64,000 bases of DNA from Spirulina sp034932185 (GTDB lineage: Bacteria > Cyanobacteriota > Cyanobacteriia > Cyanobacteriales > Spirulinaceae): positions 1-64,000 of the forward strand of contig NZ_JAYGHW010000004.1 of assembly GCF_034932185.1 (NCBI RefSeq). Reading direction: 5' to 3'. Positions 51,105-60,225 of the stretch are shown here, piece by piece. The first letter of the stretch is position 1. Each line of letters opens with the position of its first letter. The translations under genes were made by a program, and so were the position numbers. The notes under the pieces are model-generated. The model was not told where the DNA came from, ran no database searches, and was given only the letters and a program-made list of their open reading frames with translations.

Positions 51105-51533
51105 CTAATTGGCAACGCAATAGGCATTCACCCCATTAACTAAATCCGGCTCCCGTTGCACCGCCTGCTCTAGCTTCACCTTCGCCACATCTACCCCTTC
51201 GCGATTGAGATCTTTATAGCTTTGGGAGTAATCACGGGTGGCCTTGGCGATCGCTGTATACATGGCCACAAACCCCCCTTGATATTGTTGCAATTGGGGA
51301 TCATCCAAGTTCAGGGCTTGCATCTCTTGGGCCGCTTTATCGAGGGTGTCGGCGGCTTGGAGCCAGATTAAGGGGTCTTGATTATTTTGATCCTCCGTGA
51401 GAATTTCCGTCTCAGCGGTGGCGCGATTGGCGATTTCCACCAAGTGATTGCATTGTAAGACCCGACTGGCAGCACAACTGCTGGTCAACGCGGACAAAGC
51501 AGCGATGAAAACAACATAGGGCAAGCCACGCAT
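51105..51533 (-). CDS. Hypothetical secreted, possibly lipidated protein
   Basis: A 142-residue protein with a signal sequence (MRGLPYVVFIAALSALTSSC) ending in a weak lipobox at Cys20. The mature part is helical and acidic, with DTLDKAAQEMQAL and IAKATRDYSQSYKDL. No family recognised. Confidence 0.65.
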   Translation of the reverse strand: MRGLPYVVFIAALSALTSSCAASRVLQCNHLVEIANRATAETEILTEDQNNQDPLIWLQAADTLDKAAQEMQALNLDDPQLQQYQGGFVAMYTAIAKATRDYSQSYKDLNREGVDVAKVKLEQAVQREPDLVNGVNAYCVAN

Positions 51534-51627
51534 AATCGTTCCTCTTCACTCAAGCATCAGTAATTATCCCGACCCTGATTCTAACGCCATTTTTTAGCAA
51601 CATTGCAGCCCTCTAGGATTGCCGGGT

Positions 51628-51653
51628 GTAGGGGCAAAAAATTTTTTGCCCCC
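51628..51653. repeat. Short GTAGGGGCA-type palindrome
   Basis: GTAGGGGCAAAAAATTTTTT followed by GCCCCC, imperfect palindrome upstream of the PPK2 gene. Confidence 0.7.
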
Positions 51654-51766
51654 CTCCCCTCGAATCAACCCACTCTGGTTAAGTCTTGATGAGTTTTTTG
51701 TTAAGTTTTGGGGCGATCGCCCCCTCAAGGCCCCACCCTAGAGGAACGACGTTTCCCCCAGTCAAA

Positions 51767-53269
51767 ATGTTAGAAGTCTTAGATTTAGATCGATCCCTTG
51801 ATAAAGACACCTATAAGCAAGAGCTAGAAGCACTAATGCAGCAGTTGCGATCGCTGCAACAGGCCTGTTGGGAAAGCCAACTGCCCGTGATCATTGTCCT
51901 CGAAGGCTGGGCAGCGGCGGGGAAGGGGGCGCTGGTGAAAAAAATGGTCAATTATATGGATCCGCGTGGGTTTTCGGTTTATACAACATTGCCCCCCACG
52001 GAAACCGAAGCCCAATACCCCTTCCTCTGGCGGTTTTGGCAACAACTCCCCCCCAAGGGGGCGATCGGCATTTTCTATCACAGTTGGTACACCCATGTTT
52101 TAGAAGACCGGCTTTTGGCCCAGGTCTCCCCGGAGCGCGTGCCGCAAATCATGGCCCAGATCAACGCCTTTGAGCGGCAGTTGTATGAGGATGGGGCGGC
52201 GATCGCCAAATTCCACATCCACCTCAGCCGTAAGGAGTTAAAAAAACGCCTCAAAACCGCTGCCAAGGATGAACTCACCGCTTGGCGCGTCCGCCCCGAA
52301 GATTGGCAACAGCACAAACGCTACGACGAATATGTCCAACTCACGGAAGAAATGCTCGTCCAAACCAGTACCGGCGTTGCCCCTTGGACGTTAGTAGAGG
52401 GGGATTGTGAACATTGGGCGCGGGTCAAAGTCCTGTCTCAACTGGTGGCGGTGATTACCGAAGCCCTCGATCGCCGCGCCACGCTCCAAACTCCCCCCGC
52501 CAGTCCCCCCCAAACGGAACTCCTCCCCACCGAACCCAACACCCTCGCCGCCGTTGATCTCAGCCTCCAACTTCAACGGGATGAATATAAGGAGCGGCTC
52601 CGGGCCGCTCAATTGGAACTGCGCCGCCTGCAATTGCAAATTTATCAACATCAAATCCCGGTGGTCTTGGTGTTTGAAGGCTGGGATGCAGCGGGGAAGG
52701 GGGGCGCAATTAAGCGGCTCACGGATATCCTCGATCCCCGCAGCTACAAGGTCAACCCCTACGCCGCCCCCACGGAGGAGGAAAATCGCTACCATTACCT
52801 CTGGCGGTTTTGGCGCACATTGCCCCCAGCAGGGAAAATCGGCATTTGCGATCGCAGTTGGTACGGTCGGGTCTTAGTGGAGCGGGTCGAAGGCTTTGCC
52901 AACGATATCGAATGGCGCAGAGCCTACCGCGAAATCAACGAGTTTGAAGCCCAACTCACCACGAGCGGCTACGTTGTCCTCAAGTTTTGGCTCCACATCG
53001 ACCCCAATGAACAGTTACGCCGCTTTGAACAGCGGGATGACGACCCCTTTAAGCAATACAAACTCACTGAAGAAGATTGGCGGAATCGCGATCGCTGGCC
53101 CCTCTACAATGTCGCCGTCAACCAAATGATCACCCGCACTAGCACCCCCACCGCCCCCTGGGTTGTCGTCCCCGGCAATGATAAATACTATGCCCGTGTC
53201 TTTGTGATTGAAACGGTGATTCAGGGGATCTGTAGTGAGTTGAAGCGGCGGGAAAAGTTGCAGAACTAG
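51767..53269 (+). CDS. Tandem-domain PPK2 family (polyphosphate:AMP phosphotransferase-like)
   Basis: A 500-residue protein with two PPK2 domains. Domain 1 (about 1-235) has Walker A EGWAAAGKGALVKK; domain 2 (about 265-500) has EGWDAAGKGGAIKR. The catalytic DRSWYGR motif is intact in domain 2 (ICDRSWYGRVL) but reads FYHSWYTHVL in domain 1, so domain 2 is probably the active one. Two-domain PPK2 proteins use polyphosphate to phosphorylate AMP to ADP. The ATG at 51767 starts the family-like N-terminus; an in-frame TTG/ATG at 51686-51689 would add 26-27 residues. Confidence 0.87.
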   Translation: MLEVLDLDRSLDKDTYKQELEALMQQLRSLQQACWESQLPVIIVLEGWAAAGKGALVKKMVNYMDPRGFSVYTTLPPTETEAQYPFLWRFWQQLPPKGAIGIFYHSWYTHVLEDRLLAQVSPERVPQIMAQINAFERQLYEDGAAIAKFHIHLSRKELKKRLKTAAKDELTAWRVRPEDWQQHKRYDEYVQLTEEMLVQTSTGVAPWTLVEGDCEHWARVKVLSQLVAVITEALDRRATLQTPPASPPQTELLPTEPNTLAAVDLSLQLQRDEYKERLRAAQLELRRLQLQIYQHQIPVVLVFEGWDAAGKGGAIKRLTDILDPRSYKVNPYAAPTEEENRYHYLWRFWRTLPPAGKIGICDRSWYGRVLVERVEGFANDIEWRRAYREINEFEAQLTTSGYVVLKFWLHIDPNEQLRRFEQRDDDPFKQYKLTEEDWRNRDRWPLYNVAVNQMITRTSTPTAPWVVVPGNDKYYARVFVIETVIQGICSELKRREKLQN

Positions 53270-53309
53270 GGACTGGGGAACGGGGAACGGGGAATGGGCA
53301 ATGGGGAAC

Positions 53310-53379
53310 GTAGGGGCGTTGGCGTAAGCCTGCCGGAGGCACAAAAATTTTTCGCCCTTGCAAAATTTTTTCGCCCTTG
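53310..53379. repeat. GTAGGGGCG dispersed repeat preceded by GGGGAACG-type simple repeat
   Basis: 53270-53309 is a run of GGGAACGGGGAATGG-like units; the GTAGGGGCG element follows, with two TTTTTCGCCC arms. A similar TTCCCCGTTCCC run lies at 63078-63113. Confidence 0.75.
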
Positions 53380-53463
53380 GGCCGACTGGACTCCGTATGA
53401 TCGGTAAAAGCTGTAATACTGAACTTTGCGTGATCTTCAGGGGGTTAAACCCCACCGTTTTCC

Positions 53464-54495
53464 ATGTTTGAAATTCTCACCGGCCTGCTCCTGCTCCTGC
53501 TGATTTTGGTTTTGCTCTATTACCTCTTGGTGCAGGTGATTCCTCGGCAGACCCTGGTGTTTTTGGGTGGAGGATTTTTAATTGCGATTATCCTCGTCAG
53601 CTTTTTCATTCCCAGCTATGGCCCCACAGCCGTACTCTGGCGGGTTGTTTCCCTACCCCTCCACCCCGTCGGCTTGGCCATTGTCATGGTGCTCTTGGCC
53701 GTGATGCGAATTAAGAAGGACAAAATTGAAAAACCCGCCCCCACATTTCTCTGGGTGGCCCTGATTACCTTACTGTTGGGGAGCAACCCCCTCATTGCCT
53801 ATCAATTAGCCCAAAGCATTGAACAGGAAGCCGTCGCGATTGAAGTGCAAAAACAGGGGATTTGTGTGGTGAATTGTCCCACGGAGCCGGAGGTGAGCGG
53901 GGCGATCGTTGTCTTGGGATCGGGGACAACGGAGCCAAATATTCCCTATCGCACCCAAATTCAATTAACCCGTGAAGGCGATCGCCTCCTTTACACCGCC
54001 ACCCTCTACGAACAGCAACTGGCCCGAGGCAGCACCCCCCGCGTGATTATCTGCGCTCCCCCCCGCAGTTACCTGATTGGGGATGAAAACCAAATTAGTG
54101 AAGCCGAAGATATTTCCCGTGTCCTACAACAGTTAGGTATCCCCCGCGATATGATCATGCTGGAAAACCGGGGGGTACATCTCCATATGCACGCCGTCAA
54201 TGTGCGGGAAATCCTCAATCAAGCCGGTCTCACAGAAAGCTTCGTAATCCTGATTACTTCTGGCCTGCGACTGCGCCGGGCGGCCCAAACGTTCCGCCAA
54301 GTGGGGATCCGCGTGATTCCCCGTCCCAGTTCTTTCCACACATTCCAAAGTGGTAGCACGCCCCAGCGACAACTCACTGCCATGGATTTTCTCCCCTCAA
54401 TCCAGGCATTACAAATCACCCATGATGTTATCGATGAGTATTTTGCGACGATCTACTATTTCCTCCGAGGTTGGCTCTCCCCCGTAGTGTACTAA
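53464..54495 (+). CDS. YdcF family protein (DUF218), copy 2
   Basis: A 343-residue protein with three to four N-terminal membrane helices (within residues 1-115) and a periplasmic DUF218 domain: IVVLGSGTTEPN, RVIICAPPRSYL, ISRVLQQLGIPRDMIMLENRG and LITSGLRLRRAAQTF. Longer than copy 1 (11871-12662) and not adjacent to cell-wall genes. An envelope role is likely by family. It meets the DUF2079 gene tail to tail with 5 nt between stops. Confidence 0.85.
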   Translation: MFEILTGLLLLLLILVLLYYLLVQVIPRQTLVFLGGGFLIAIILVSFFIPSYGPTAVLWRVVSLPLHPVGLAIVMVLLAVMRIKKDKIEKPAPTFLWVALITLLLGSNPLIAYQLAQSIEQEAVAIEVQKQGICVVNCPTEPEVSGAIVVLGSGTTEPNIPYRTQIQLTREGDRLLYTATLYEQQLARGSTPRVIICAPPRSYLIGDENQISEAEDISRVLQQLGIPRDMIMLENRGVHLHMHAVNVREILNQAGLTESFVILITSGLRLRRAAQTFRQVGIRVIPRPSSFHTFQSGSTPQRQLTAMDFLPSIQALQITHDVIDEYFATIYYFLRGWLSPVVY

Positions 54496-54500
54496 ACCGA

Positions 54501-55931
54501 TTAATCCCTTTGTGCGTATAAAAATACGCCATCTTGCTTAAAAATCGCTGTGAATCTCGAATCCTGCTCAAGACGTGAACGCAGATAATTGACCTCTTCT
54601 GGGGAACTGTTAAATCCTGGATAAATTTGGTCTAAAAAGACATATTGAAAAGGACTGAGATCAATATCTCGATTCCATTCAGCCGTTAACTCGATTTTGG
54701 TGCGGTGGGTAAGATGGGGGGCAATGTGGAAAGGGACAAAGATAGGACTGTGATCATCAATTAAAGCCATTGCTTTTCTTGAAGCGCTCCAAGTCTCAAA
54801 CCCTTCTAGATAGCGGCCCACAAAATAGCCCGGTTTCCCCAACATCATAAATATGGCTAATGACCAAGCAACAATTAACCGTGAAAATTTGAGCCAGTTG
54901 TGATTATGAGCAAGGGATAAAACCACTGCCATGATTAAAAAAGGGACGATGGGCAAAGCATAGTGATTAATTAAATCTTTTTGAGCCTCATAGGATGAGA
55001 GTAAATTTATCAATATATTCGGAATTGCGCCGAAGATGGGGTGAAGATGGCGGAGGGATAATCCCCAAGCAACGGGTAAAAATAAAATGATCAGATAAAT
55101 CAAATTGCTGAGGGTGGCGAGTTGTGTCCAGACTAGATCTGGGCGTAGGATCAGATTTTTCAAGATCTCGATGAGTGAATTTCCTAATGCGCCATAACGG
55201 CCAAGACTACCAATACCTCCTCCAAAATAGGGAGGAATGATTTTAGTGGCGATGCCAAACCAACCCAGCCCAACCAGCATGGCAGTGATACCATATCGGT
55301 ATTGTTTTTTACTCCCAGTTAGCCAAAATCCCAAACCGAAAACTGTCAATCCAAAGATATTTTTGCAACTACACAAGGTTACAATTGCCATCAGAAATAG
55401 GATTAAATTTCGCCGGTAACTGGCCAAAATTGCGGTAAATAATAATCCTGGGGCAAAAACATCGGTATGAAAATCAAAAAGGTTGATATTGAAAATAACT
55501 GGATACAAAAGATAGCAAAGAATAATAACTTGAGATTTCCGATGACTCAAGTTTTCTTTCTGGCAAATAAACCATAGGGGGATGACCGCTAATGATAACC
55601 CTAGGGATTGCAATAAAAATAACCAGTAAGGGCTGGGGATAACCCGATAAAGCAGGGATAGAGGGTAGAGGATCAAGGCGGCATCAGCATCAATCATGAC
55701 GTGTTCGCCGGTAAAGGAGCCAATGGGGGGATATCCTTGGCTCAGAAGATAAAGATACTGATCAAAAATGCCTAAATCCCATGCTGTAGAGCGGAGCAAG
55801 AAATGGCGGAGACTGCTATAGAAAAAAAAGATCAGGCTACTGAGTAAAACAGTTTTGGTCAGGAATTGCTGATCAGGTTGCAGCCGGTTTAAAGATAAGA
55901 TCTGCGAAATCTTGGGTAACTGAATAGACAT
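54501..55931 (-). CDS. DUF2079 domain-containing membrane protein
   Basis: A 476-residue protein with about ten membrane helices. The DUF2079 signature WDLGIFDQYLYLL lies near residue 60, with FTGEHVMIDADAALI after it, and a soluble C-terminal domain (from about residue 390). The fold resembles GT-C glycosyltransferases such as ArnT/Pmt, so it may transfer a lipid-linked sugar. Gene composition is A/T-richer than its neighbours. Confidence 0.8.
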   Translation of the reverse strand: MSIQLPKISQILSLNRLQPDQQFLTKTVLLSSLIFFFYSSLRHFLLRSTAWDLGIFDQYLYLLSQGYPPIGSFTGEHVMIDADAALILYPLSLLYRVIPSPYWLFLLQSLGLSLAVIPLWFICQKENLSHRKSQVIILCYLLYPVIFNINLFDFHTDVFAPGLLFTAILASYRRNLILFLMAIVTLCSCKNIFGLTVFGLGFWLTGSKKQYRYGITAMLVGLGWFGIATKIIPPYFGGGIGSLGRYGALGNSLIEILKNLILRPDLVWTQLATLSNLIYLIILFLPVAWGLSLRHLHPIFGAIPNILINLLSSYEAQKDLINHYALPIVPFLIMAVVLSLAHNHNWLKFSRLIVAWSLAIFMMLGKPGYFVGRYLEGFETWSASRKAMALIDDHSPIFVPFHIAPHLTHRTKIELTAEWNRDIDLSPFQYVFLDQIYPGFNSSPEEVNYLRSRLEQDSRFTAIFKQDGVFLYAQRD

Positions 55932-56011
55932 TGGGTTCTGTTCTCTCATCAATCAGCATAATAGCAGTGCCTCCTGAGCATGAACGGAATCCGGTTGTTC
56001 CATGTATGGGT

Positions 56012-56062
56012 GTGGGGGCGTTGGTGTAAGCCTGCCGGAGGCCAAAAATTTTTCGCCCCTAC
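56012..56062. repeat. GTGGGGGCG dispersed repeat
   Basis: Variant copy with GTGGGGGCGTTGGTGTAAGC and TTTTTCGCCCCTAC ends. It ends 9 nt before the ccs1 stop codon. Confidence 0.85.
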
Positions 56063-56070
56063 TCATGCTG

Positions 56071-57396
56071 TCATGCTACTGCTGGTTCTGGGGGGGCTGT
56101 TTCTGGGGTTAACTGTTCGATCATTTCCACCAGTTCCCGCTCAAAGAGGAGGTGGGCGCGGTTGGTTTTGCCGCCGATGAAGAAGCGATCGCCCACCTGT
56201 AATGCCCAAATTTGCGAATGGGAAACATAGCTCATCACCACGCCCACCATTAACAACCCAAACCCGGCATAAACCAGGGGAACACCGGGATCCGCTTTAA
56301 TTTGTAACCCGGTACTGCCAATCAGTTGCACCACTGTAAGCCTTAGCCCTTCCTGTAAATCAATGGCCATGCCTTCCCGCACTGCCCCCAAGGGTTTGCC
56401 ATCTTCGCCATAGACGAGCAATAATCCTTGCAGATCCCGCGCTACAAGGGAAACACCGCTGGTCATTTCGGGATTGGTGGGAACCCAGGTGGCCCAAAGG
56501 CGGCTACTGCTACTGGTTTCGAGGGGAGCCATGGGGATCTGAAAAATCGGGCTGTTATTAACCCGGACTTGGACGGCATCAATGCCCCAATTGGTTTGAT
56601 AGAGGGTGACACCGTGGTAACGGAGGGGATGATTCACGGAAATGGTTTGGCGATCGCGCTCCACCCCCCCTTGATCCACCACCGATAAATCAGAATAAAA
56701 CTGATCGATCGCCCCCTCAGCGGTGTAGTCAATCCAAAAACGATTGACTTTAATTTCCCAATCCTTAGGAACTTGGGATGCAGCCAGGGGCCCCGCGTCG
56801 ATCAGGTTAGTAATCGCCCGTTGGGAACCACTGGGGATGATTTCTTGGGCGAAAAAGCCCGATAATGCCCCCCACACGCCCCCAGCGAGGATCAACAGCA
56901 AACTGATGTGAACTACGATGGGGCCAATTTTGCCCATTAAACCCTTACGGGCATAGAGTTGGTCATCTTCGGTAAACAGAGCGTAACCCTTCGCCGTCAG
57001 GAGGGGAGTGAGACGGGAGAGGGAGCCGCTGCCCAATTCGGCACTGAGGGCCAATTTTTCAAACTGTTTCGGTTGGCTGTAATACTGCCAACGGCGGGCC
57101 AGCTTGAGGGCGGGCCATTGGCGTAAAAAGCTACAGGTGGTGAGGCTGGCGGCGAGGAGGACGAGGAGTGTCAGGAACCAGCCGGTGCGATAAACGTGAT
57201 CTAACCCCAAGAAGCCAATCACCCGCCAGGAGAGGAAGCCAAATAGGGCGGGGTCTTCGGGGTAGTTGGTTTGGTAATAACTGAGGCTTTGCCCCTGCTC
57301 GATTACCGTGCCGCTGATACTAAACAGGGCAATGGCGAGGAGCAGAAGGATGGCGAGGCGGAGGTCGGCGAGGAGGCGGAGACTTTGGCGGAGCAT
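56071..57396 (-). CDS. ccs1: Cytochrome c biogenesis protein Ccs1 (CcsB/ResB family)
   Basis: A 441-residue thylakoid membrane protein of system II cytochrome c maturation, which together with CcsA delivers haem to apocytochromes c. Three N-terminal helices (ADLRLAILLLLAIALFSISGTVIEQGQ; the second near residue 72; the third near 160) precede a long lumenal domain, and a fourth helix lies near residue 375 (VYAGFGLLMVGVVMSYVSH). The ResB pattern WRVIGFLGLDHVYRTGWF is present. ccsA is not adjacent. Confidence 0.93.
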   Translation of the reverse strand: MLRQSLRLLADLRLAILLLLAIALFSISGTVIEQGQSLSYYQTNYPEDPALFGFLSWRVIGFLGLDHVYRTGWFLTLLVLLAASLTTCSFLRQWPALKLARRWQYYSQPKQFEKLALSAELGSGSLSRLTPLLTAKGYALFTEDDQLYARKGLMGKIGPIVVHISLLLILAGGVWGALSGFFAQEIIPSGSQRAITNLIDAGPLAASQVPKDWEIKVNRFWIDYTAEGAIDQFYSDLSVVDQGGVERDRQTISVNHPLRYHGVTLYQTNWGIDAVQVRVNNSPIFQIPMAPLETSSSSRLWATWVPTNPEMTSGVSLVARDLQGLLLVYGEDGKPLGAVREGMAIDLQEGLRLTVVQLIGSTGLQIKADPGVPLVYAGFGLLMVGVVMSYVSHSQIWALQVGDRFFIGGKTNRAHLLFERELVEMIEQLTPETAPPEPAVA

Positions 57397-57411
57397 GGTG
57401 TGAGGTGGGGA

Positions 57412-57480
57412 GGATCCCCCCTGCCCCCCTTAAAAAGGGGGGTGATAGGGTTGGGAGTTAAAAAGGGGGGGTGATGTTGA
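57412..57480. repeat. Partial GATCCCCCC palindromic repeats
   Basis: GGATCCCCCCTGCCCCCCTT and AAAAAGGGGGG, then a diverged TTAAAAAGGGGGGG. Located in the spacer between ccs1 and cphA. Confidence 0.75.
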
Positions 57481-57485
57481 GGGGG

Positions 57486-60104
57486 TTAGGGGGTTTGGTG
57501 GGCTTTGATTTGGGCGATCGCCTCCGACACACTTTCCGGCGTGATCACCACTAACCCTTCATCTTCAACCGCTTTGAGTGCAAATTCAATGGCCTCAACC
57601 TCATTGAGGATAATTTGATAATCGCGATCGGGGCAGGCTTGGGTAATGCCTTTGACAATCAGATCCGCCACTACGCCACTATCACGGCCCCGACGGTCTT
57701 CATCTTCCTTAACAATTACCCGATCAAACATCCCGGCGGCCAAGGCCCCCAATTCAATCAGATCTTGATCGCGGCGATCGCCCGGCGCACCCACCACACC
57801 AATACGCTGCCCCTGCCAATTCTTGACAAAGCCCCCCAAGGCCTCATAGCCAGCCGGGTTGTGGGCATAGTCAATCAGGGCATGGTGGCGATCGAGTTTA
57901 AACAAATTCATCCGGCCCGGAGTCTGCTCCACCGAGAGTTCAAACGTCCGCACCCCTTGGCGAATTTGTTCAATCCCCACCCCTTGGGCAAAGGCCGCCA
58001 AACAGGCCGCCAACGCATTGGCAATCATAAACGGAGCCATCCCCGCAAGGGTGACAGGGATATGTTTCGCCTCTTCAATACGCAGGGTTAACGTCCCTTC
58101 TTTAATGGCCAGATAGCCATCTTCATAAACCGCCGCCAACCGGCCCCGCCGCAGGTGATCCTGCAAGATCGGGTTCTCCGGGTTCATGGAGAAATAGGCA
58201 ATTTTCGCCTTCGCCCGTTCCGCCATGGCGGACACCAAGGGATCATCAGCATTTAACACCGCGTAACCACTGGCAGCGGCCACCTCGGCCACCACACTTT
58301 TCACATGGGCCATCTGCTCAATGGTGTTAATATCCCCCAACCCTAAATGGTCAGCGGCCACATTCAACACCACCCCGACATCGCACTGATCAAAGGCTAA
58401 ACCGGAGCGCAAAATGCCCCCCCGGGCCGTTTCCAGCACCGCCACCTCAACGGTGGGGTCTTTGAGGATCACCTGAGCACTTTGGGGGCCTGTGGTATCG
58501 CCTTTTTCAACCATGTATTCCCCGACATAGATGCCGTCGGTGGTGGTGTAGCCCACGGTTTGGCCGGTTTGGCGGAAAATGTGGGCGGTGAGGCGGGTGG
58601 TGGTGGTTTTGCCGTTGGTGCCAGTGATGGCGATGATCGGGATGCGGGGGGAACTGTGTTCGGGGAAGAGCATATCGAGGACAGCCGCGCCGACATTGCG
58701 GGGTAAACCTTCACTGGGGGCGGCGTGCATCCGGAACCCAGGGGCGGCGTTAACTTCCACGATCACACCGTTGGTTTCCCGTAGGGGTTTGCTAATGTCT
58801 GAGGTGACGACATCAATCCCGGCAATATCGAGGCCGATGGTTTTCACCACCCGTTGGGCAATCCAGATATTTTCGGGGTGGATGACATCGGTGCGATCGA
58901 TGGCAATGCCGCCGGTACTGAGGTTTGCCGTGGCCCGGAGATAGACCCGCTCGCCTTCGGGGGGGATGCTGTCGAGGTTGTAGCCTTGGCGGGCGAGGAC
59001 ATCGGTGGCGGTTTTATCTAGTTTGATTTTGGTTAAAACGTTGTCGTGGCCTTCACCTCGGCGGGGGTCTTCGTTGGTGCGATCGATCAGTGCGTTGATC
59101 GTGTTGTGGCCATTACCGATCACATGGGCGGGGACGCGCTCGGCAACCGCAATTACTTTGCCATTCACCACTAAGATGCGGTGATCGCTGCCTTGGTAGT
59201 AGCGCTCAACAATGACGGAGTTGGTTTTGGAGGCTTCGTTGGCCAGGTCGTAGGCTCCTTCTGCCTGTTCCCAGCTATTAATGTCGATGGTGATCCCCCG
59301 GCCGTGATTGCCATCAAGGGGTTTTAAGACGATGGGATAGCCGCCCACATCGTCGATCGCATCTTCCAATTCATCCAAATAGCGAATCACCGTGCCACTG
59401 GGGACGGGAATTCCGGCATCCCGGAGGATGGTTTTTGTGCCTTCTTTATCGCAGGCTAGTTCAACACCGAGGATACTGGAATAGTCGGAGAGGGTGGCTT
59501 GAATCCGTTTGGCTTTGGCCCCGTAGCCCAGTTGGATCATGGAGCGGGCGCTGAGATTCATCCAGGGAATTTTGCGGGCATCGGCTTCAGCGATGATCGT
59601 TTCGGTGCTGGGGCCGAGGGAGGCATTGGCCATCAGTTCCCGCAGATCGGCTAAATCCTGCTCAAATTCACTTTCGGGATAAGTGCCGGTTTCCACCAAG
59701 CTTTGACAGAGGCGCACCGCTGCCCGGCCGGCGTAGCGGCCTGCCTGCTCATCGACGTATTCAAAGACGACGTTATACACGCCGCGATCAGCGGTTTCGC
59801 GGGTGCGGCCAAAGCCGACGCGCATCCCTACGAGTTCCTGAAGTTCGAGGGCAATGTGTTCGATGATGTGGCCCATTAATGTGCCATTTTGCACCCGCTC
59901 CAGGAAGCCGCCTCGATAGCCCGGCGAACAGTAATGCTCTACCAAACTGGGGAGGAGGCGACACAATCCATCGTAAAACCCATCAATTTGGTTGGAATAG
60001 ACCTCATCGAGGTCTTCCAGGTCAAGGCGCATGACGATCAACTTGGGATAGCGGATGCTCCAGTAGTTGGGGCCACGCAGAGTCAGGGTTTTGAGAATTT
60101 TCAT
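57486..60104 (-). CDS. cphA: Cyanophycin synthetase
   Basis: An 872-residue enzyme that builds cyanophycin, the Asp-Arg nitrogen reserve polymer. Order: N-terminal domain (about 1-160), ATP-grasp domain (about 210-480; YPIVLKPLDGNHGRGITI), and a Mur-ligase-like domain (about 490-872) with P-loop ITGTNGKTTTTRL and YAHNPAGYEAL. Length is that of the family. cphB lies upstream on the same strand with a 121-nt spacer, the common cyanobacterial order. Confidence 0.96.
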   Translation of the reverse strand: MKILKTLTLRGPNYWSIRYPKLIVMRLDLEDLDEVYSNQIDGFYDGLCRLLPSLVEHYCSPGYRGGFLERVQNGTLMGHIIEHIALELQELVGMRVGFGRTRETADRGVYNVVFEYVDEQAGRYAGRAAVRLCQSLVETGTYPESEFEQDLADLRELMANASLGPSTETIIAEADARKIPWMNLSARSMIQLGYGAKAKRIQATLSDYSSILGVELACDKEGTKTILRDAGIPVPSGTVIRYLDELEDAIDDVGGYPIVLKPLDGNHGRGITIDINSWEQAEGAYDLANEASKTNSVIVERYYQGSDHRILVVNGKVIAVAERVPAHVIGNGHNTINALIDRTNEDPRRGEGHDNVLTKIKLDKTATDVLARQGYNLDSIPPEGERVYLRATANLSTGGIAIDRTDVIHPENIWIAQRVVKTIGLDIAGIDVVTSDISKPLRETNGVIVEVNAAPGFRMHAAPSEGLPRNVGAAVLDMLFPEHSSPRIPIIAITGTNGKTTTTRLTAHIFRQTGQTVGYTTTDGIYVGEYMVEKGDTTGPQSAQVILKDPTVEVAVLETARGGILRSGLAFDQCDVGVVLNVAADHLGLGDINTIEQMAHVKSVVAEVAAASGYAVLNADDPLVSAMAERAKAKIAYFSMNPENPILQDHLRRGRLAAVYEDGYLAIKEGTLTLRIEEAKHIPVTLAGMAPFMIANALAACLAAFAQGVGIEQIRQGVRTFELSVEQTPGRMNLFKLDRHHALIDYAHNPAGYEALGGFVKNWQGQRIGVVGAPGDRRDQDLIELGALAAGMFDRVIVKEDEDRRGRDSGVVADLIVKGITQACPDRDYQIILNEVEAIEFALKAVEDEGLVVITPESVSEAIAQIKAHQTP

Positions 60105-60225
60105 AGGTGCTTATCTATATTTAGTGAAGACGCACGGGATTCGCCATGGCTTAGTGTCTCTTGTGGAAAAGTTCTGAAACTGTCCATTGGGAACAGTTCT
60201 CCCTCACGGTTTAACCTTGAAGGAG

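Noticed and set aside
57615..58091. 158-residue open frame on the plus strand
   Set aside because: It lies wholly inside cphA in antisense and has a composition typical of a shadow frame.
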